Below the pieces are notes generated by a model, which worked only from the letters and a program-made list of their open reading frames with translations, was not told the DNA's origin and did no database searches. From assembly GCA_037140715.1 (NCBI GenBank), contig JBAXDX010000102.1, positions 1 to 9,274 on the forward strand: DNA of 9,274 nucleotides. Reading direction: 5' to 3'. Position numbers and translations under genes: made by a program. This DNA is from JAUZPB01 sp037140715. GTDB taxonomy: Bacteria > Bacteroidota > Ignavibacteria > Ignavibacteriales > SURF-24. This document shows positions 1 to 7,372 of the stretch, in pieces (position 1 is the stretch's first letter; each line of letters starts with the position of its first letter).

Positions 1-50
1 AAATTATTAGATTTGTGATATTTATTATTCTAATTAATAAGAAGTTAATA

Positions 51-2828
51 ATGGGAAACACGATTTTATATCCCAAAGACAGAATAATTGTCAGGGGTGC
101 ACGCGAGCATAATCTAAAGAATATTGATATTGAAATCCCAAGGAATAAACTTGTCGTTGTAACTGGTGTAAGTGGCAGTGGCAAGTCTTCGCTTGTTTTT
201 GATACGGTTTACGCCGAAGGGCAGAGGCGCTATGTCGAAAGTCTTTCGTCTTACGCCAGACAGTTCCTTGAGCGCATCAATAAGCCTGACGTTGATTTTA
301 TTTACGGCATAAGTCCGGCTGTGGCTATTGAGCAGAAGACAGGTTCGCGCAACACACGTTCAACGGTCGGCACGACTACCGAGGTCTATGATTATTTAAG
401 GTTGCTTTATTCCAGAATAGGTAAGACATACTGTTTTATCTGCAACAATGTAGTAAAGAAAGATACCGTTGCCAGCATATCGGAATGGCTTGAGGAGCAG
501 CCGGAGGACAACAGGTATTATCTGACCTTTCCGCTTCATATTCACGAAGGGCGCACGGTAAAGGAAGAGGCTGAGATATTAAAACGCCGCGGGTTTTTCA
601 GAATTATTGGCTCCGGAAAGCTTTATGACCTGAATGAAGGGGAATCTTTGCCACATAAGAAGGAAGATATTTTTGCTATAATTGACCGCTTTAAGGTGAA
701 AAAGGGAAGGGTAAGGGAAACTCTTTCTGAATCAATTGAAACTTCTTTCAAGGAAGGGGAAGGACGGCTGGCGGTCATTAATGCGGATAGTTTCGAGGTG
801 AAGAGTTTCAATAAGTTTTATGAATGCTGTAACACACACTATGAAGAGCCTGAACCGCATTTCTTTTCCTTCAATAATCCGTTTGGCGCCTGTCCGGTAT
901 GTCAGGGCTTTGGCAGAACGGTGGGCATTGATATGGACCTTGTTATCCCGGATACCAGTCTTACTCTGGCTGAAGGAGCTATTGCGCCATGGCGTTCTGT
1001 GAAATATTCAAAGCATTTAAGAGACCTGATTAAGTCAGCTAAAGGACATGGCATTCCGGTCAGCGTTCCTTTCAGGGAACTGACAGACGAACAGACGATG
1101 AAAATAAGGAAAGGCTATCCGGGCTTTACAGGGATTGATAATTTTTTCTCCGAGTTTGAAAGCAATACATATAAAATACATATTCGGGTTATGCTCAGCC
1201 ACTATCGGGGTTATACGACCTGTACGGCATGCAAGGGTGCACGCTTAAGGCGTGAGACTTTCCAGGTAAAGATTGCTATGTGCCCGATTCAGGATATTAT
1301 AAAACTCTCGATTGAAAAGGCACTGGAGTTTTTTGTCTCACTAAAGTTAAGTGACTTTGAACTTGCAATAGGCGAGCGCATATTTAAGGAAATTATTAAG
1401 CGGCTTACATTCTTAAATGATGTCGGGCTGGGTTATCTTACGCTTGATCGTCTGAGCAACACGCTATCCGGTGGCGAGACGCAGAGAATTAATCTGGCTA
1501 CTTCACTTGGCTCGGCTTTAATCGGAACTCTCTATGTACTTGATGAGCCATCGATTGGTCTGCATCCGAGGGATAATTCAAAACTTATCAATATACTTAA
1601 ATCCCTTCGCGACATTGGCAATTCTGTCCTTGTAGTGGAACATGATCCGGAGATGATGAGGGAAGCTGATATTATTGTTGATATGGGCCCGAAAGCCGGC
1701 ATACACGGAGGCGGGATTGTTTCAATGGGAACTTACAATGAAATAATTGCCGATGAAAAATCCCTGACAGGGAAATACCTTTCAGGCAGGCTTTCTATTC
1801 CAACGCCAAAAATAAGAAATACTAAGGAAACAAAATGTATCGGGATAATCGGGGCGGGGGAAAATAATCTTAAGAATATCGACCTTAAGATTCCGCTTAA
1901 TAAGTTTGTGGTAATTACCGGCGTCAGCGGTTCAGGCAAGAGCACTCTTATTCATGATGTGCTTTATGGTGGCATTACGAAACTACTGGGAGGCAATCCG
2001 CCAAAGATTGGCAGGTTCCGTGATATCCTTGGTGTAGAGTATATTGATGCAATTGAGATTGTGGATCAGTCACCAATAGGACGTTCTCCGAGGAGTAATC
2101 CGATTAGCTACGTCAAGGCATTTGAACATATCCGTGCGCTGTTTGCTTCTACTCATCAGGCCGTTTCCAAAGGTTATAACCAGGGGTTCTTTTCATTTAA
2201 CGTTCCGGGCGGGAGGTGTGAGACATGCGAGGGAGACGGCTTCGTTAAAGTAGAGATGCAGTTCCTTGCCGATCTGTACCTTGAATGCGAAGACTGTAAT
2301 GGCACGCGCTTTAAGAAAGAGATACGGGATATTACTTATAAAGGAAAGAATCTCGTAGAGGTACTTAATATGTCTGTGGATGAAGCCTATGATCATTTTA
2401 AGGAAAACCAAAAGATTCATGAGTATCTCCGCATCTTATCGGAGGTGGGGCTTGGATATATTAAGCTTGGTCAGCCTTCGAATACCCTGTCGGGCGGGGA
2501 AGCTCAGAGAGTAAAGCTCGCGGCACATCTGTCCGTTCGGAAGCCATATACTCATACGCTTTTTATTTTTGACGAGCCAACGACAGGGCTTCATTTTGAC
2601 GATATAAGCAAACTGCTTAACTGCTTTAACATGCTTATTGAGAAAAATAATTCAGTCGTCATTATAGAGCATAATCTTGATGTCATTAAGAGCGCTGATT
2701 ATATAATAGACCTTGGTCCTGATGCGGGTGATAAAGGGGGAGAGATAGTCGCTACCGGAACACCGGAGGAAATCTGTAAAGTTGAGGCTTCATATACCGG
2801 CAAATACTTGAAACGCTATCTGGATTAA
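51..2828 (+). CDS. uvrA: Excinuclease ABC subunit A (UvrA), nucleotide excision repair
   Basis: UvrA is the cytoplasmic ATPase that, with UvrB, finds bulky DNA lesions and loads UvrB for incision by UvrC. Numbering from the ATG at 51 gives 925 residues, close to the usual ~940. Two ABC modules are complete: Walker A GVSGSGKS at residues 39-46 and 624-631, signature LSGGE at 472-476 and 813-817, and Walker B DEP at 498-500 and 841-843. The C-terminal zinc module is intact (C723, C726, C746, C749). In the N-terminal module the second pair is present (C281, C284), but the first CxxC is replaced by adjacent Cys259-Cys260 in YECCNTHYEEPE. From family knowledge, this resembles UvrA of the Bacteroidota group. 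A GTG at 15 is in frame, but it would add 12 hydrophobic residues. The ATG at 51 matches the family N-terminus and has a weak AAGAAG upstream. The gene stands alone and converges on the permease gene. Confidence 0.97.
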   Translation: MGNTILYPKDRIIVRGAREHNLKNIDIEIPRNKLVVVTGVSGSGKSSLVFDTVYAEGQRRYVESLSSYARQFLERINKPDVDFIYGISPAVAIEQKTGSRNTRSTVGTTTEVYDYLRLLYSRIGKTYCFICNNVVKKDTVASISEWLEEQPEDNRYYLTFPLHIHEGRTVKEEAEILKRRGFFRIIGSGKLYDLNEGESLPHKKEDIFAIIDRFKVKKGRVRETLSESIETSFKEGEGRLAVINADSFEVKSFNKFYECCNTHYEEPEPHFFSFNNPFGACPVCQGFGRTVGIDMDLVIPDTSLTLAEGAIAPWRSVKYSKHLRDLIKSAKGHGIPVSVPFRELTDEQTMKIRKGYPGFTGIDNFFSEFESNTYKIHIRVMLSHYRGYTTCTACKGARLRRETFQVKIAMCPIQDIIKLSIEKALEFFVSLKLSDFELAIGERIFKEIIKRLTFLNDVGLGYLTLDRLSNTLSGGETQRINLATSLGSALIGTLYVLDEPSIGLHPRDNSKLINILKSLRDIGNSVLVVEHDPEMMREADIIVDMGPKAGIHGGGIVSMGTYNEIIADEKSLTGKYLSGRLSIPTPKIRNTKETKCIGIIGAGENNLKNIDLKIPLNKFVVITGVSGSGKSTLIHDVLYGGITKLLGGNPPKIGRFRDILGVEYIDAIEIVDQSPIGRSPRSNPISYVKAFEHIRALFASTHQAVSKGYNQGFFSFNVPGGRCETCEGDGFVKVEMQFLADLYLECEDCNGTRFKKEIRDITYKGKNLVEVLNMSVDEAYDHFKENQKIHEYLRILSEVGLGYIKLGQPSNTLSGGEAQRVKLAAHLSVRKPYTHTLFIFDEPTTGLHFDDISKLLNCFNMLIEKNNSVVIIEHNLDVIKSADYIIDLGPDAGDKGGEIVATGTPEEICKVEASYTGKYLKRYLD

Positions 2829-2899
2829 TCTAAGCGGATACCCCAGACATTAAAGCGGAAATATTCAGTTTATATTTTTAAGACTGTTTAACTATGTTA

Positions 2900-3673
2900 T
2901 TAAAACATCAGAGTCCAGAGAACATAATCAAAAATTAATATTAGTGATGAGGACAATACGAACGAGCGAATTGTAGAGAGTCCCACGCCTTCAGCTCCGC
3001 CTTCTGTCTTAAATCCGATGTGGCAGCCTAAAAGTGCGGTTACTCCGCCGAATATTACTGTCTTAAACAGTCCGAATACAAAATCCATCAGCTTAAAGTA
3101 TCTTTTAACGGACAGGAAGAAAACAGAAAAGGAAACATCGAGGAAGAAGTTAGAGATAAGATATGCCCCGAATACAGCGATTACATCGGCAAAGATTACA
3201 AGCACAGGCATCATAAGGACAGAAGCAAGAAAGCGGGGCATAGCAAGATACCTGACCGGATTAATTGCCATTGTTTCTAGGGCATCAATCTGTTCGGTTA
3301 CTTTCATCGAACCAAGTTCTGCCGCAATCGAGGCTCCAACACGGCCGGCAATAACAATGGCTGTAAGCACAGGGCCAAGTTCGGTAATAATGGCACGGCT
3401 TGTAGCGGTGCCAAGGAACGAAAGCGGTGCCACTCCCTTAAGCTGATATGCTGCCTGCCAGGCGGCAACCGCTCCGGTAAATGTCGCTATAATTATTACT
3501 AAGGGAAGCGAATTAACTCCGATATGTTCCATTTGGAATAGAATCAAATGCCTGCTTCGCATTACCGCAGGCAGGGTTTTTATGATGCCGAACAGAAGAG
3601 AGAATATCTCGCCTGTCTCTTCGAAAAAATTGCCGACCTTTGTCCGTATCGCTCTGAATAAATCTGATATCAC
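2900..3673 (-). CDS. mlaE: MlaE-family ABC transporter permease (phospholipid/MCE transport)
   Basis: This is the inner-membrane permease of an Mla/MCE-type ABC system, which moves phospholipids between inner and outer membranes with an MlaF ATPase and an MlaD-type MCE protein. The 257 residues match the family length. Hydrophobic segments lie near residues 54-78, 98-120, 148-177, 197-221 and 238-257, after an amphipathic N-terminal stretch (23-38). The family signature ELGPVLTAIVIAGRVGASIA starts at 98, followed by the conserved EQIDALETMAINPVRYLAMPR region (127-147) that contacts the ATPase. The start is GTG at 3673: an in-frame TAA lies 15 bases upstream, no in-frame ATG comes before residue 38, and only a weak CAGAG precedes the GTG. 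No mlaF, mlaD or other MCE gene is in the window. The gene is flanked by convergent uvrA and a divergent small gene, so its partners must be elsewhere. The family call is firm; the substrate is inferred. Confidence 0.93.
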   Translation of the reverse strand: MISDLFRAIRTKVGNFFEETGEIFSLLFGIIKTLPAVMRSRHLILFQMEHIGVNSLPLVIIIATFTGAVAAWQAAYQLKGVAPLSFLGTATSRAIITELGPVLTAIVIAGRVGASIAAELGSMKVTEQIDALETMAINPVRYLAMPRFLASVLMMPVLVIFADVIAVFGAYLISNFFLDVSFSVFFLSVKRYFKLMDFVFGLFKTVIFGGVTALLGCHIGFKTEGGAEGVGLSTIRSFVLSSSLILIFDYVLWTLMF

Positions 3674-3737
3674 TCTGTAATTCCATTATTTTCAGGTTTA
3701 ATATAACTAAAATAATTCAATTTTAAGGCAAACAATT

Positions 3738-3920
3738 ATGGCAAAAAGAATCAAAATAAGTATAACGAAAGAAAAGAAACGAGTGCCGGTTCCGCAAAAA
3801 CCCCCGAAGGTCGAGGAACCGTTGCACGAATATAATAGAAGGAGAATTAAGAAGGAAACCGGAAAACTGACAGACGATGATTCCGGCTCTGTTGAATCCG
3901 ACAGTAATATTGATTCATAA
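3738..3920 (+). CDS. Small charge-polarised protein of unknown function (60 aa)
   Basis: I do not recognise this protein. It is 60 residues long and strongly polar along its length. Residues 1-44 are rich in Lys/Arg (MAKRIKISITKEKKR, then NRRRIKK), with a Pro-rich middle (VPVPQKPPKVEEP, 16-28). The last 16 residues are acidic and Ser-rich (DDDSGSVESDSNIDS). There is no signal peptide or membrane segment and little hydrophobic content, so it is probably disordered and cytoplasmic, perhaps binding nucleic acid or ribosomes (inference). AAGG at 3725-3728 lies 9 bases before the ATG. The gene is divergent from mlaE with a 64-bp gap and is followed by the promoter region of the Lrp/AsnC gene. The ATG, ribosome site and coding-like composition support a real gene, but it could be a chance frame. 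Confidence 0.6.
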   Translation: MAKRIKISITKEKKRVPVPQKPPKVEEPLHEYNRRRIKKETGKLTDDDSGSVESDSNIDS

Positions 3921-4017
3921 AAGCATCCTCCGACAGTCCGATGCGGGTTAATATTTACATAAAAACAGCTTTTTTCTTTCTTTTATGAAACAATCTAATA
4001 AAATAAAACAAAATTTA

Positions 4018-4048
4018 TTGCATTATTTATATATAACCCTTATATTTG
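4018..4048 (+). promoter_or_regulatory. Bacteroidota-type promoter of the Lrp/AsnC-glnA unit
   Basis: TTG at 4018-4020 and TATATTTG at 4041-4048 are separated by 20 bp. This matches the Bacteroidota primary-sigma pattern (TTG near -33, TAnnTTTG near -7). Transcription would start around 4053-4056, giving a leader of about 35 nt before the ATG at 4089. The upstream 3950-4020 stretch is very AT-rich, as expected for Lrp-type binding or an UP-like region. A loose inverted repeat (CAAT at 3991 to ATTG at 4020) ends on the -33 element and could be an operator; that part is speculative. Confidence 0.62.
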
Positions 4049-4088
4049 AAGGTAATAAGTAACAATTGCTTAAAAAAATAAGGTAGTT

Positions 4089-4535
4089 ATGTTAGACGAA
4101 TTAGACCTTAAGATTCTAAGGATGCTGCAGAAAAATGGCAGAATCAAAAGAAGTCAGTTAGCCGAAGAAGTCGGCTTATCCGTACCATCAGTAAGTGAAC
4201 GCCTCCATAAGCTGGAGGAAAATAACGTCATTACCGGCTACTACACTAAACTTAACAGAAAGCCGTTTTGCTTTGATCTGATGGCGTTTATAGTCGTGGT
4301 TATGGAGTCATCCAAGCACTATAAGACGCTGATAGCAAATGTTGAAAAAAATCCACAAATAATCGAATGTTATTCTGTGCTCGGTGAAGGAAGTCATGTG
4401 CTGAAAGCTGTGGTGAAGAACTCCGAGTCGCTTGAAAATCTGCTGGCTCAGATTCAGTCATGGCCAGGTGTGGCGCGTACTATTACCAGCTTTATACTCT
4501 CAACTATAAAAGAAACAACGGCGTTAGATATTTAA
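4089..4535 (+). CDS. Lrp/AsnC-family transcriptional regulator
   Basis: This is a feast/famine regulator, which binds DNA as dimers or higher oligomers and responds to amino acids. Its 148 residues are normal for the family. The N-terminal winged helix-turn-helix covers residues 3-52 (LDLKILRMLQKNGRIKRSQL, then GLSVPSVSERLHKLEENNVI). The C-terminal RAM ligand-binding domain covers about 64-140, with the turn VLGEGSHVLKAVV at 97-109, where many relatives have Asp at the His103 position. The ATG at 4089 has AAGG at 4080-4083. The gene lies 30 bp upstream of glnA on the same strand, with no promoter visible in the gap, so the two are probably co-transcribed. This suggests control of glutamine synthesis or autoregulation (inference). 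It cannot be assigned to Lrp or AsnC specifically. Confidence 0.93.
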   Translation: MLDELDLKILRMLQKNGRIKRSQLAEEVGLSVPSVSERLHKLEENNVITGYYTKLNRKPFCFDLMAFIVVVMESSKHYKTLIANVEKNPQIIECYSVLGEGSHVLKAVVKNSESLENLLAQIQSWPGVARTITSFILSTIKETTALDI

Positions 4536-4565
4536 CAATCAACAACAACATCATAAAGGAAAATT

Positions 4566-6005
4566 ATGGCTAAAGAAAAGGAAACATCGGTATCATCTCA
4601 GGACGCGGTTCTGGATTTTATCAAAGACAACAATATTCAGTTCATCGATTTTAAGTTTATGGACTTCCCCGGTCAGTGGCAACATTTTACTGTGCCTGTA
4701 TCGCAGTTCAGCAAGAGTAACTTTGTCGATGGCTACGGTTTCGACGGATCATCAATCAGAGGATGGAAAGCTATAAACGAAAGCGATATGCTTATTATCC
4801 CTGACCCTGATACAATGTTCCTCGATACTTTCATTAACGCTCCTACTCTTAGTCTGACATGTAATGTTCATGAGCCGGCTACAAAGGAGAAGTATTCGCG
4901 ATGTCCGAGAAATATCGCAGAGAAGGCTGTTGCTTATTTACAGTCAACCGGAATTGCCGATACCGCATTTTTTGGCCCTGAAGCAGAATTCTTCATCTTC
5001 GATGATGTCCGCTTCGACAGTCAGCCTAACAGCAGTTTCTACATCGTAGATTCAATTGAAGGTAAGTGGAACAGCGGGCGCGATGAAGGTCCAAACCTTG
5101 GATATAAGCCAAGATATAAGGAAGGTTACTTCCCGGTTCCTCCAACTGACTCTCTTATGGATTTACGGAATGAGATGGTGATTAATCTTCAGAACGCGGG
5201 ACTTGAAATAGAGGCTCAGCATCATGAAGTAGCCAGTGGCGGGCAGTGCGAAATAGACATTCGCTTCCAGCCATTGCTTAAGGCAGCCGACCAGCTATTA
5301 ATGTTCAAGTATATTGTAAAGAATACAGCTAAACTAAATAATAAGACAGTTACATATATGCCAAAGCCAATCGTTGGCGACAACGGTAGCGGTATGCACG
5401 TTCACTCAAGTCTGTGGAAAGATGGCAAGCCTCTGTTTGCAGGCGATGGTTATGCGGGTTTAAGTGAAATGGCTCTTTATTATATTGGCGGACTGTTAAA
5501 GCACGCTCCATCTCTTCTTGCTTTTACTAATCCAACAACAAATTCTTACAAGCGCCTTGTACCCGGCTTCGAAGCTCCTGTAAATCTTGCATATTCACAG
5601 AGAAACAGAAGTGCTTCAATCAGAATCCCGATGTATTCAGCAAGCCCTAAGGCAAAGCGCGTTGAGTTTAGATGTCCTGATCCTGCGGCGAATCCATACC
5701 TTGCATTCTCAGCTATACTTTTGGCCGGACTTGATGGTATTATTAACCGCATTGATCCGGGTGAACCGCTTGATAAGGATATATACGATATGGAACCGGA
5801 AGAACTGCAGAACGTGCCCTCAACTCCCGGAAGCCTTGAAGAAGCATTAAAATGTTTAGCAGGGGATCATGAATACCTGACAAGGGGCGGAGTATTCTCG
5901 GAAGATGTTATTCAGACATGGATAAAATATAAGATGGAAAAAGAAGTTAAGCCTATGGCGCTTCAGCCCCATCCTTATGAATTCGCTTTATACTACGATG
6001 TATAA
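4566..6005 (+). CDS. glnA: Type I glutamine synthetase (GlnA)
   Basis: This cytoplasmic dodecameric enzyme condenses glutamate and ammonia using ATP and is the main entry point of ammonia assimilation. The 479 residues show the full GSI order: N-terminal beta-grasp with FDGSSIRGWKAINESDM (59-75), metal-binding GPEAEFFIFD (137-146), EAQHHEVASGGQCE (216-229), GDNGSGMHVH (271-280; H278), NPTTNSYKRLVPGFEAP (322-338; flap Glu E336), NRSASIRIP (347-355; R348, R353) and a HPYEFALYYDV C-terminus. Tyr407 in KDIYDMEPEE aligns with the adenylylation Tyr397 of E. coli GlnA, and the EGKWN...YFPVPP insertion typical of the GSI-beta form is present. Adenylylation control is therefore possible, but no glnE is visible here. 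AAGGA at 4556-4560 lies 5 bases before the ATG. It is second in a unit with the Lrp/AsnC regulator and is followed by paired hairpins. Confidence 0.98.
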   Translation: MAKEKETSVSSQDAVLDFIKDNNIQFIDFKFMDFPGQWQHFTVPVSQFSKSNFVDGYGFDGSSIRGWKAINESDMLIIPDPDTMFLDTFINAPTLSLTCNVHEPATKEKYSRCPRNIAEKAVAYLQSTGIADTAFFGPEAEFFIFDDVRFDSQPNSSFYIVDSIEGKWNSGRDEGPNLGYKPRYKEGYFPVPPTDSLMDLRNEMVINLQNAGLEIEAQHHEVASGGQCEIDIRFQPLLKAADQLLMFKYIVKNTAKLNNKTVTYMPKPIVGDNGSGMHVHSSLWKDGKPLFAGDGYAGLSEMALYYIGGLLKHAPSLLAFTNPTTNSYKRLVPGFEAPVNLAYSQRNRSASIRIPMYSASPKAKRVEFRCPDPAANPYLAFSAILLAGLDGIINRIDPGEPLDKDIYDMEPEELQNVPSTPGSLEEALKCLAGDHEYLTRGGVFSEDVIQTWIKYKMEKEVKPMALQPHPYEFALYYDV

Positions 6006-6019
6006 TTAGTTTCACTCAG

Positions 6020-6080
6020 GTTCCATTCCGGATTCAGCTGGGATGGAACTGGGTATTTACAGTTCCGTTATTTTATCATA
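6020..6080 (+). terminator. glnA 3' hairpins, likely terminator with overlapping alternative stem
   Basis: Two stems share bases. Stem 1 pairs GTTCCATTCC (6020-6029) with GGGATGGAAC (6040-6049): 10 bp with one G-U pair and a 10-nt loop. Stem 2 pairs GGAACTG (6045-6051) with CAGTTCC (6060-6066): 7 bp with an 8-nt loop, followed by the T-rich GTTATTTTATCATA. Stem 2 looks like the intrinsic terminator of glnA. Because GGAAC (6045-6049) belongs to both, the stems exclude each other. The palindromes could also end transcription from the convergent kinase gene. Confidence 0.6.
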
Positions 6081-6104
6081 ACCTGCCCGTCATCCTCTTT
6101 GACT

Positions 6105-7091
6105 TCATGAACCGGCTGTCTGTTCTTTTACCATCATCTCTTCGTATAATGCTACTCCTCCGTATATAGCAGCATTGTCGCCTAATTTCGTTGCGATTAT
6201 CTTTACTCCTTTGCCTGAGTTACTCATTACTGTATTCTTGAATGACTCTTTAATCTTAGGCACCATGAACTTATCTAAAGCTGTAATTACTCCGCCACCA
6301 AGTACAATTAAATCAAGATTTAGCAAATTCGTAATATTGGCAAGCACAACGCCGGTCTGCAGGCAGGCCGCCTTAACGTGTCTTATTGCAACCAGGTCAT
6401 TTTTGGCGATAGCCTGGGCGATAGATTTACTTTTTATCGGTTTATCCTTAGGAACGATTACATTAAGATGGCTTTTCTTCTTTGCACGCAAGTCTTTTTT
6501 TATGTCGCGTACGATAGCGGTACGGCTTGCTATTGCTTCGAAGCAACCCCTGTGCCCGCAGCCACAAAGGGGGCCATTCTTCTGAACGATAATATGCCCT
6601 ATTTCTCCTGCAAAATAATTACTGCCCCTGTAAAGATGATTATCTATTATTAAAGCGCCGCCTATACCCGTGCCGATAAATACAATGAGAGCATTTTTAT
6701 GGCTACCGTCCAGCTCAAACTTCTGAATTCCGAGTGCGGCGAGGTTAACGTCATTTTCTATTAGTATAGGGACATCTATAAACTTAGCAAGTTCAGTCTT
6801 AATATTATAATTCTTTATCCCAAGGTTCGGCGCAATGCCAATAAGTCCGGTAAAAGGATTAACCGAACCAGGTATGCCCATCGAAACTGCCCTGACATCT
6901 GCAAGAGAGATATTCCCTTCGGTAACTATATTATTAATTACGCTGACGAGTTTCTTAATTAAGAGCAGTTTGCCTTCCGCAGCCTCAGTACTGACTTTTA
7001 TTTTTGCTACGATCTCATTTTTATCGTTTAACAGGGCGGCAAGTATCTTAGTACCGCCAAAATCCACGCTTACTAAATATTCTTTTGCCAA
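6105..7091 (-). CDS. ROK-family sugar kinase (glucokinase-like)
   Basis: ROK kinases are cytoplasmic enzymes that phosphorylate glucose, N-acetylglucosamine, fructose or related sugars using ATP. The 328 residues are normal for a kinase and there is no N-terminal DNA-binding helix-turn-helix, which argues against a ROK repressor. Motifs: phosphate-1 loop DFGGTK (10-15), IENDVNLAALG (111-121; D114 is the expected catalytic base), GTGIGGALI (140-148), EIGHI (163-167) and the ROK zinc site H166, C176, C178, C183 in CGCGHRGCFE, then LIVLGGGV (261-268). The E-x-G-H motif favours a glucose-type substrate, but glucokinase and other hexokinases cannot be separated here. The start is TTG at 7091, chosen because GGAG lies 6 bases upstream and the protein then begins at the family N-terminus; no upstream in-frame ATG was found. 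A Lys-rich insertion occurs at 197-222. It converges on glnA and diverges from rsmA. Confidence 0.92.
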   Translation of the reverse strand: MAKEYLVSVDFGGTKILAALLNDKNEIVAKIKVSTEAAEGKLLLIKKLVSVINNIVTEGNISLADVRAVSMGIPGSVNPFTGLIGIAPNLGIKNYNIKTELAKFIDVPILIENDVNLAALGIQKFELDGSHKNALIVFIGTGIGGALIIDNHLYRGSNYFAGEIGHIIVQKNGPLCGCGHRGCFEAIASRTAIVRDIKKDLRAKKKSHLNVIVPKDKPIKSKSIAQAIAKNDLVAIRHVKAACLQTGVVLANITNLLNLDLIVLGGGVITALDKFMVPKIKESFKNTVMSNSGKGVKIIATKLGDNAAIYGGVALYEEMMVKEQTAGS

Positions 7092-7154
7092 ACTTAGCTC
7101 CAGGTTGTTGATGATGGTAATTATATTTTCAAAATCAGTAGTCCGGTTATGCCG

Positions 7155-7202
7155 GATGATTAGAGCCGAGGATAGTAGTCAGAGTAATCGTCAGTTTTTT
7201 TT
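7155..7202 (+). terminator. Possible hairpin with T8 tract upstream of the rsmA promoter
   Basis: GATGATTA (7155-7162) can pair with TAATCGTC (7185-7192): 8 bp with one G-U pair. A run of eight T follows at 7195-7202. The 22-nt loop is long for an intrinsic terminator, and no + strand gene lies upstream within 1.1 kb. It could insulate rsmA from antisense read-through across the kinase gene, or it could be chance. A separate small palindrome, TCCGG-TTATG-CCGGA (7142-7156), abuts it. Confidence 0.28.
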
Positions 7203-7222
7203 ATGCCCAGCAGTCTGTCAAA

Positions 7223-7252
7223 TTGTTAAACCAGTATTTATAGTTATATTTG
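7223..7252 (+). promoter_or_regulatory. Bacteroidota-type promoter of rsmA
   Basis: TTG at 7223-7225 and TATATTTG at 7245-7252 are separated by 19 bp, the same architecture and identical octamer as the promoter before the Lrp/AsnC gene. Transcription would begin around 7257-7260, leaving a leader of about 115 nt before the rsmA ATG. That leader (7257-7372) is AT-rich and holds no gene; I see no riboswitch I can name in it. Confidence 0.6.
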
Positions 7253-7372
7253 ACACCTAAAATATAAGTAAGTTTAGCGTTCTAAGCAAAAGCGGATAAC
7301 ATATTTTATGATAAATTAAATATAACACATTTCAGGTCTTGCACTTAGACGTGTAATTATGAAGAGGAGAGA

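Noticed and set aside
15..50. N-terminal extension of UvrA from GTG at 15
   Set aside because: The extra 12 residues (hydrophobic, MIFIILIN...) are not expected for cytoplasmic UvrA, and the ATG at 51 fits the family start.
2829..2899. Terminator between uvrA and mlaE
   Set aside because: Only a 4-bp CAGT/ACTG stem and a 7-bp AAGCGGA direct repeat (2832, 2853) are visible; neither makes a convincing terminator.
3018..3446. 142-codon frame on the + strand antisense to mlaE
   Set aside because: It lies wholly opposite a strong MlaE protein and its translation has no recognisable features.
3958..3987. CATAAAA/TTTTATG inverted repeat before the Lrp/AsnC promoter as terminator of the small gene
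   Set aside because: The stem is all A-T apart from one pair, the loop is 16 nt and it has no T tail; such pairs are common in AT-rich spacers.
6175..7260. Several + strand frames of 91-141 codons opposite the ROK kinase
   Set aside because: They are shadows of the kinase gene, whose catalytic and zinc motifs fix the coding strand.
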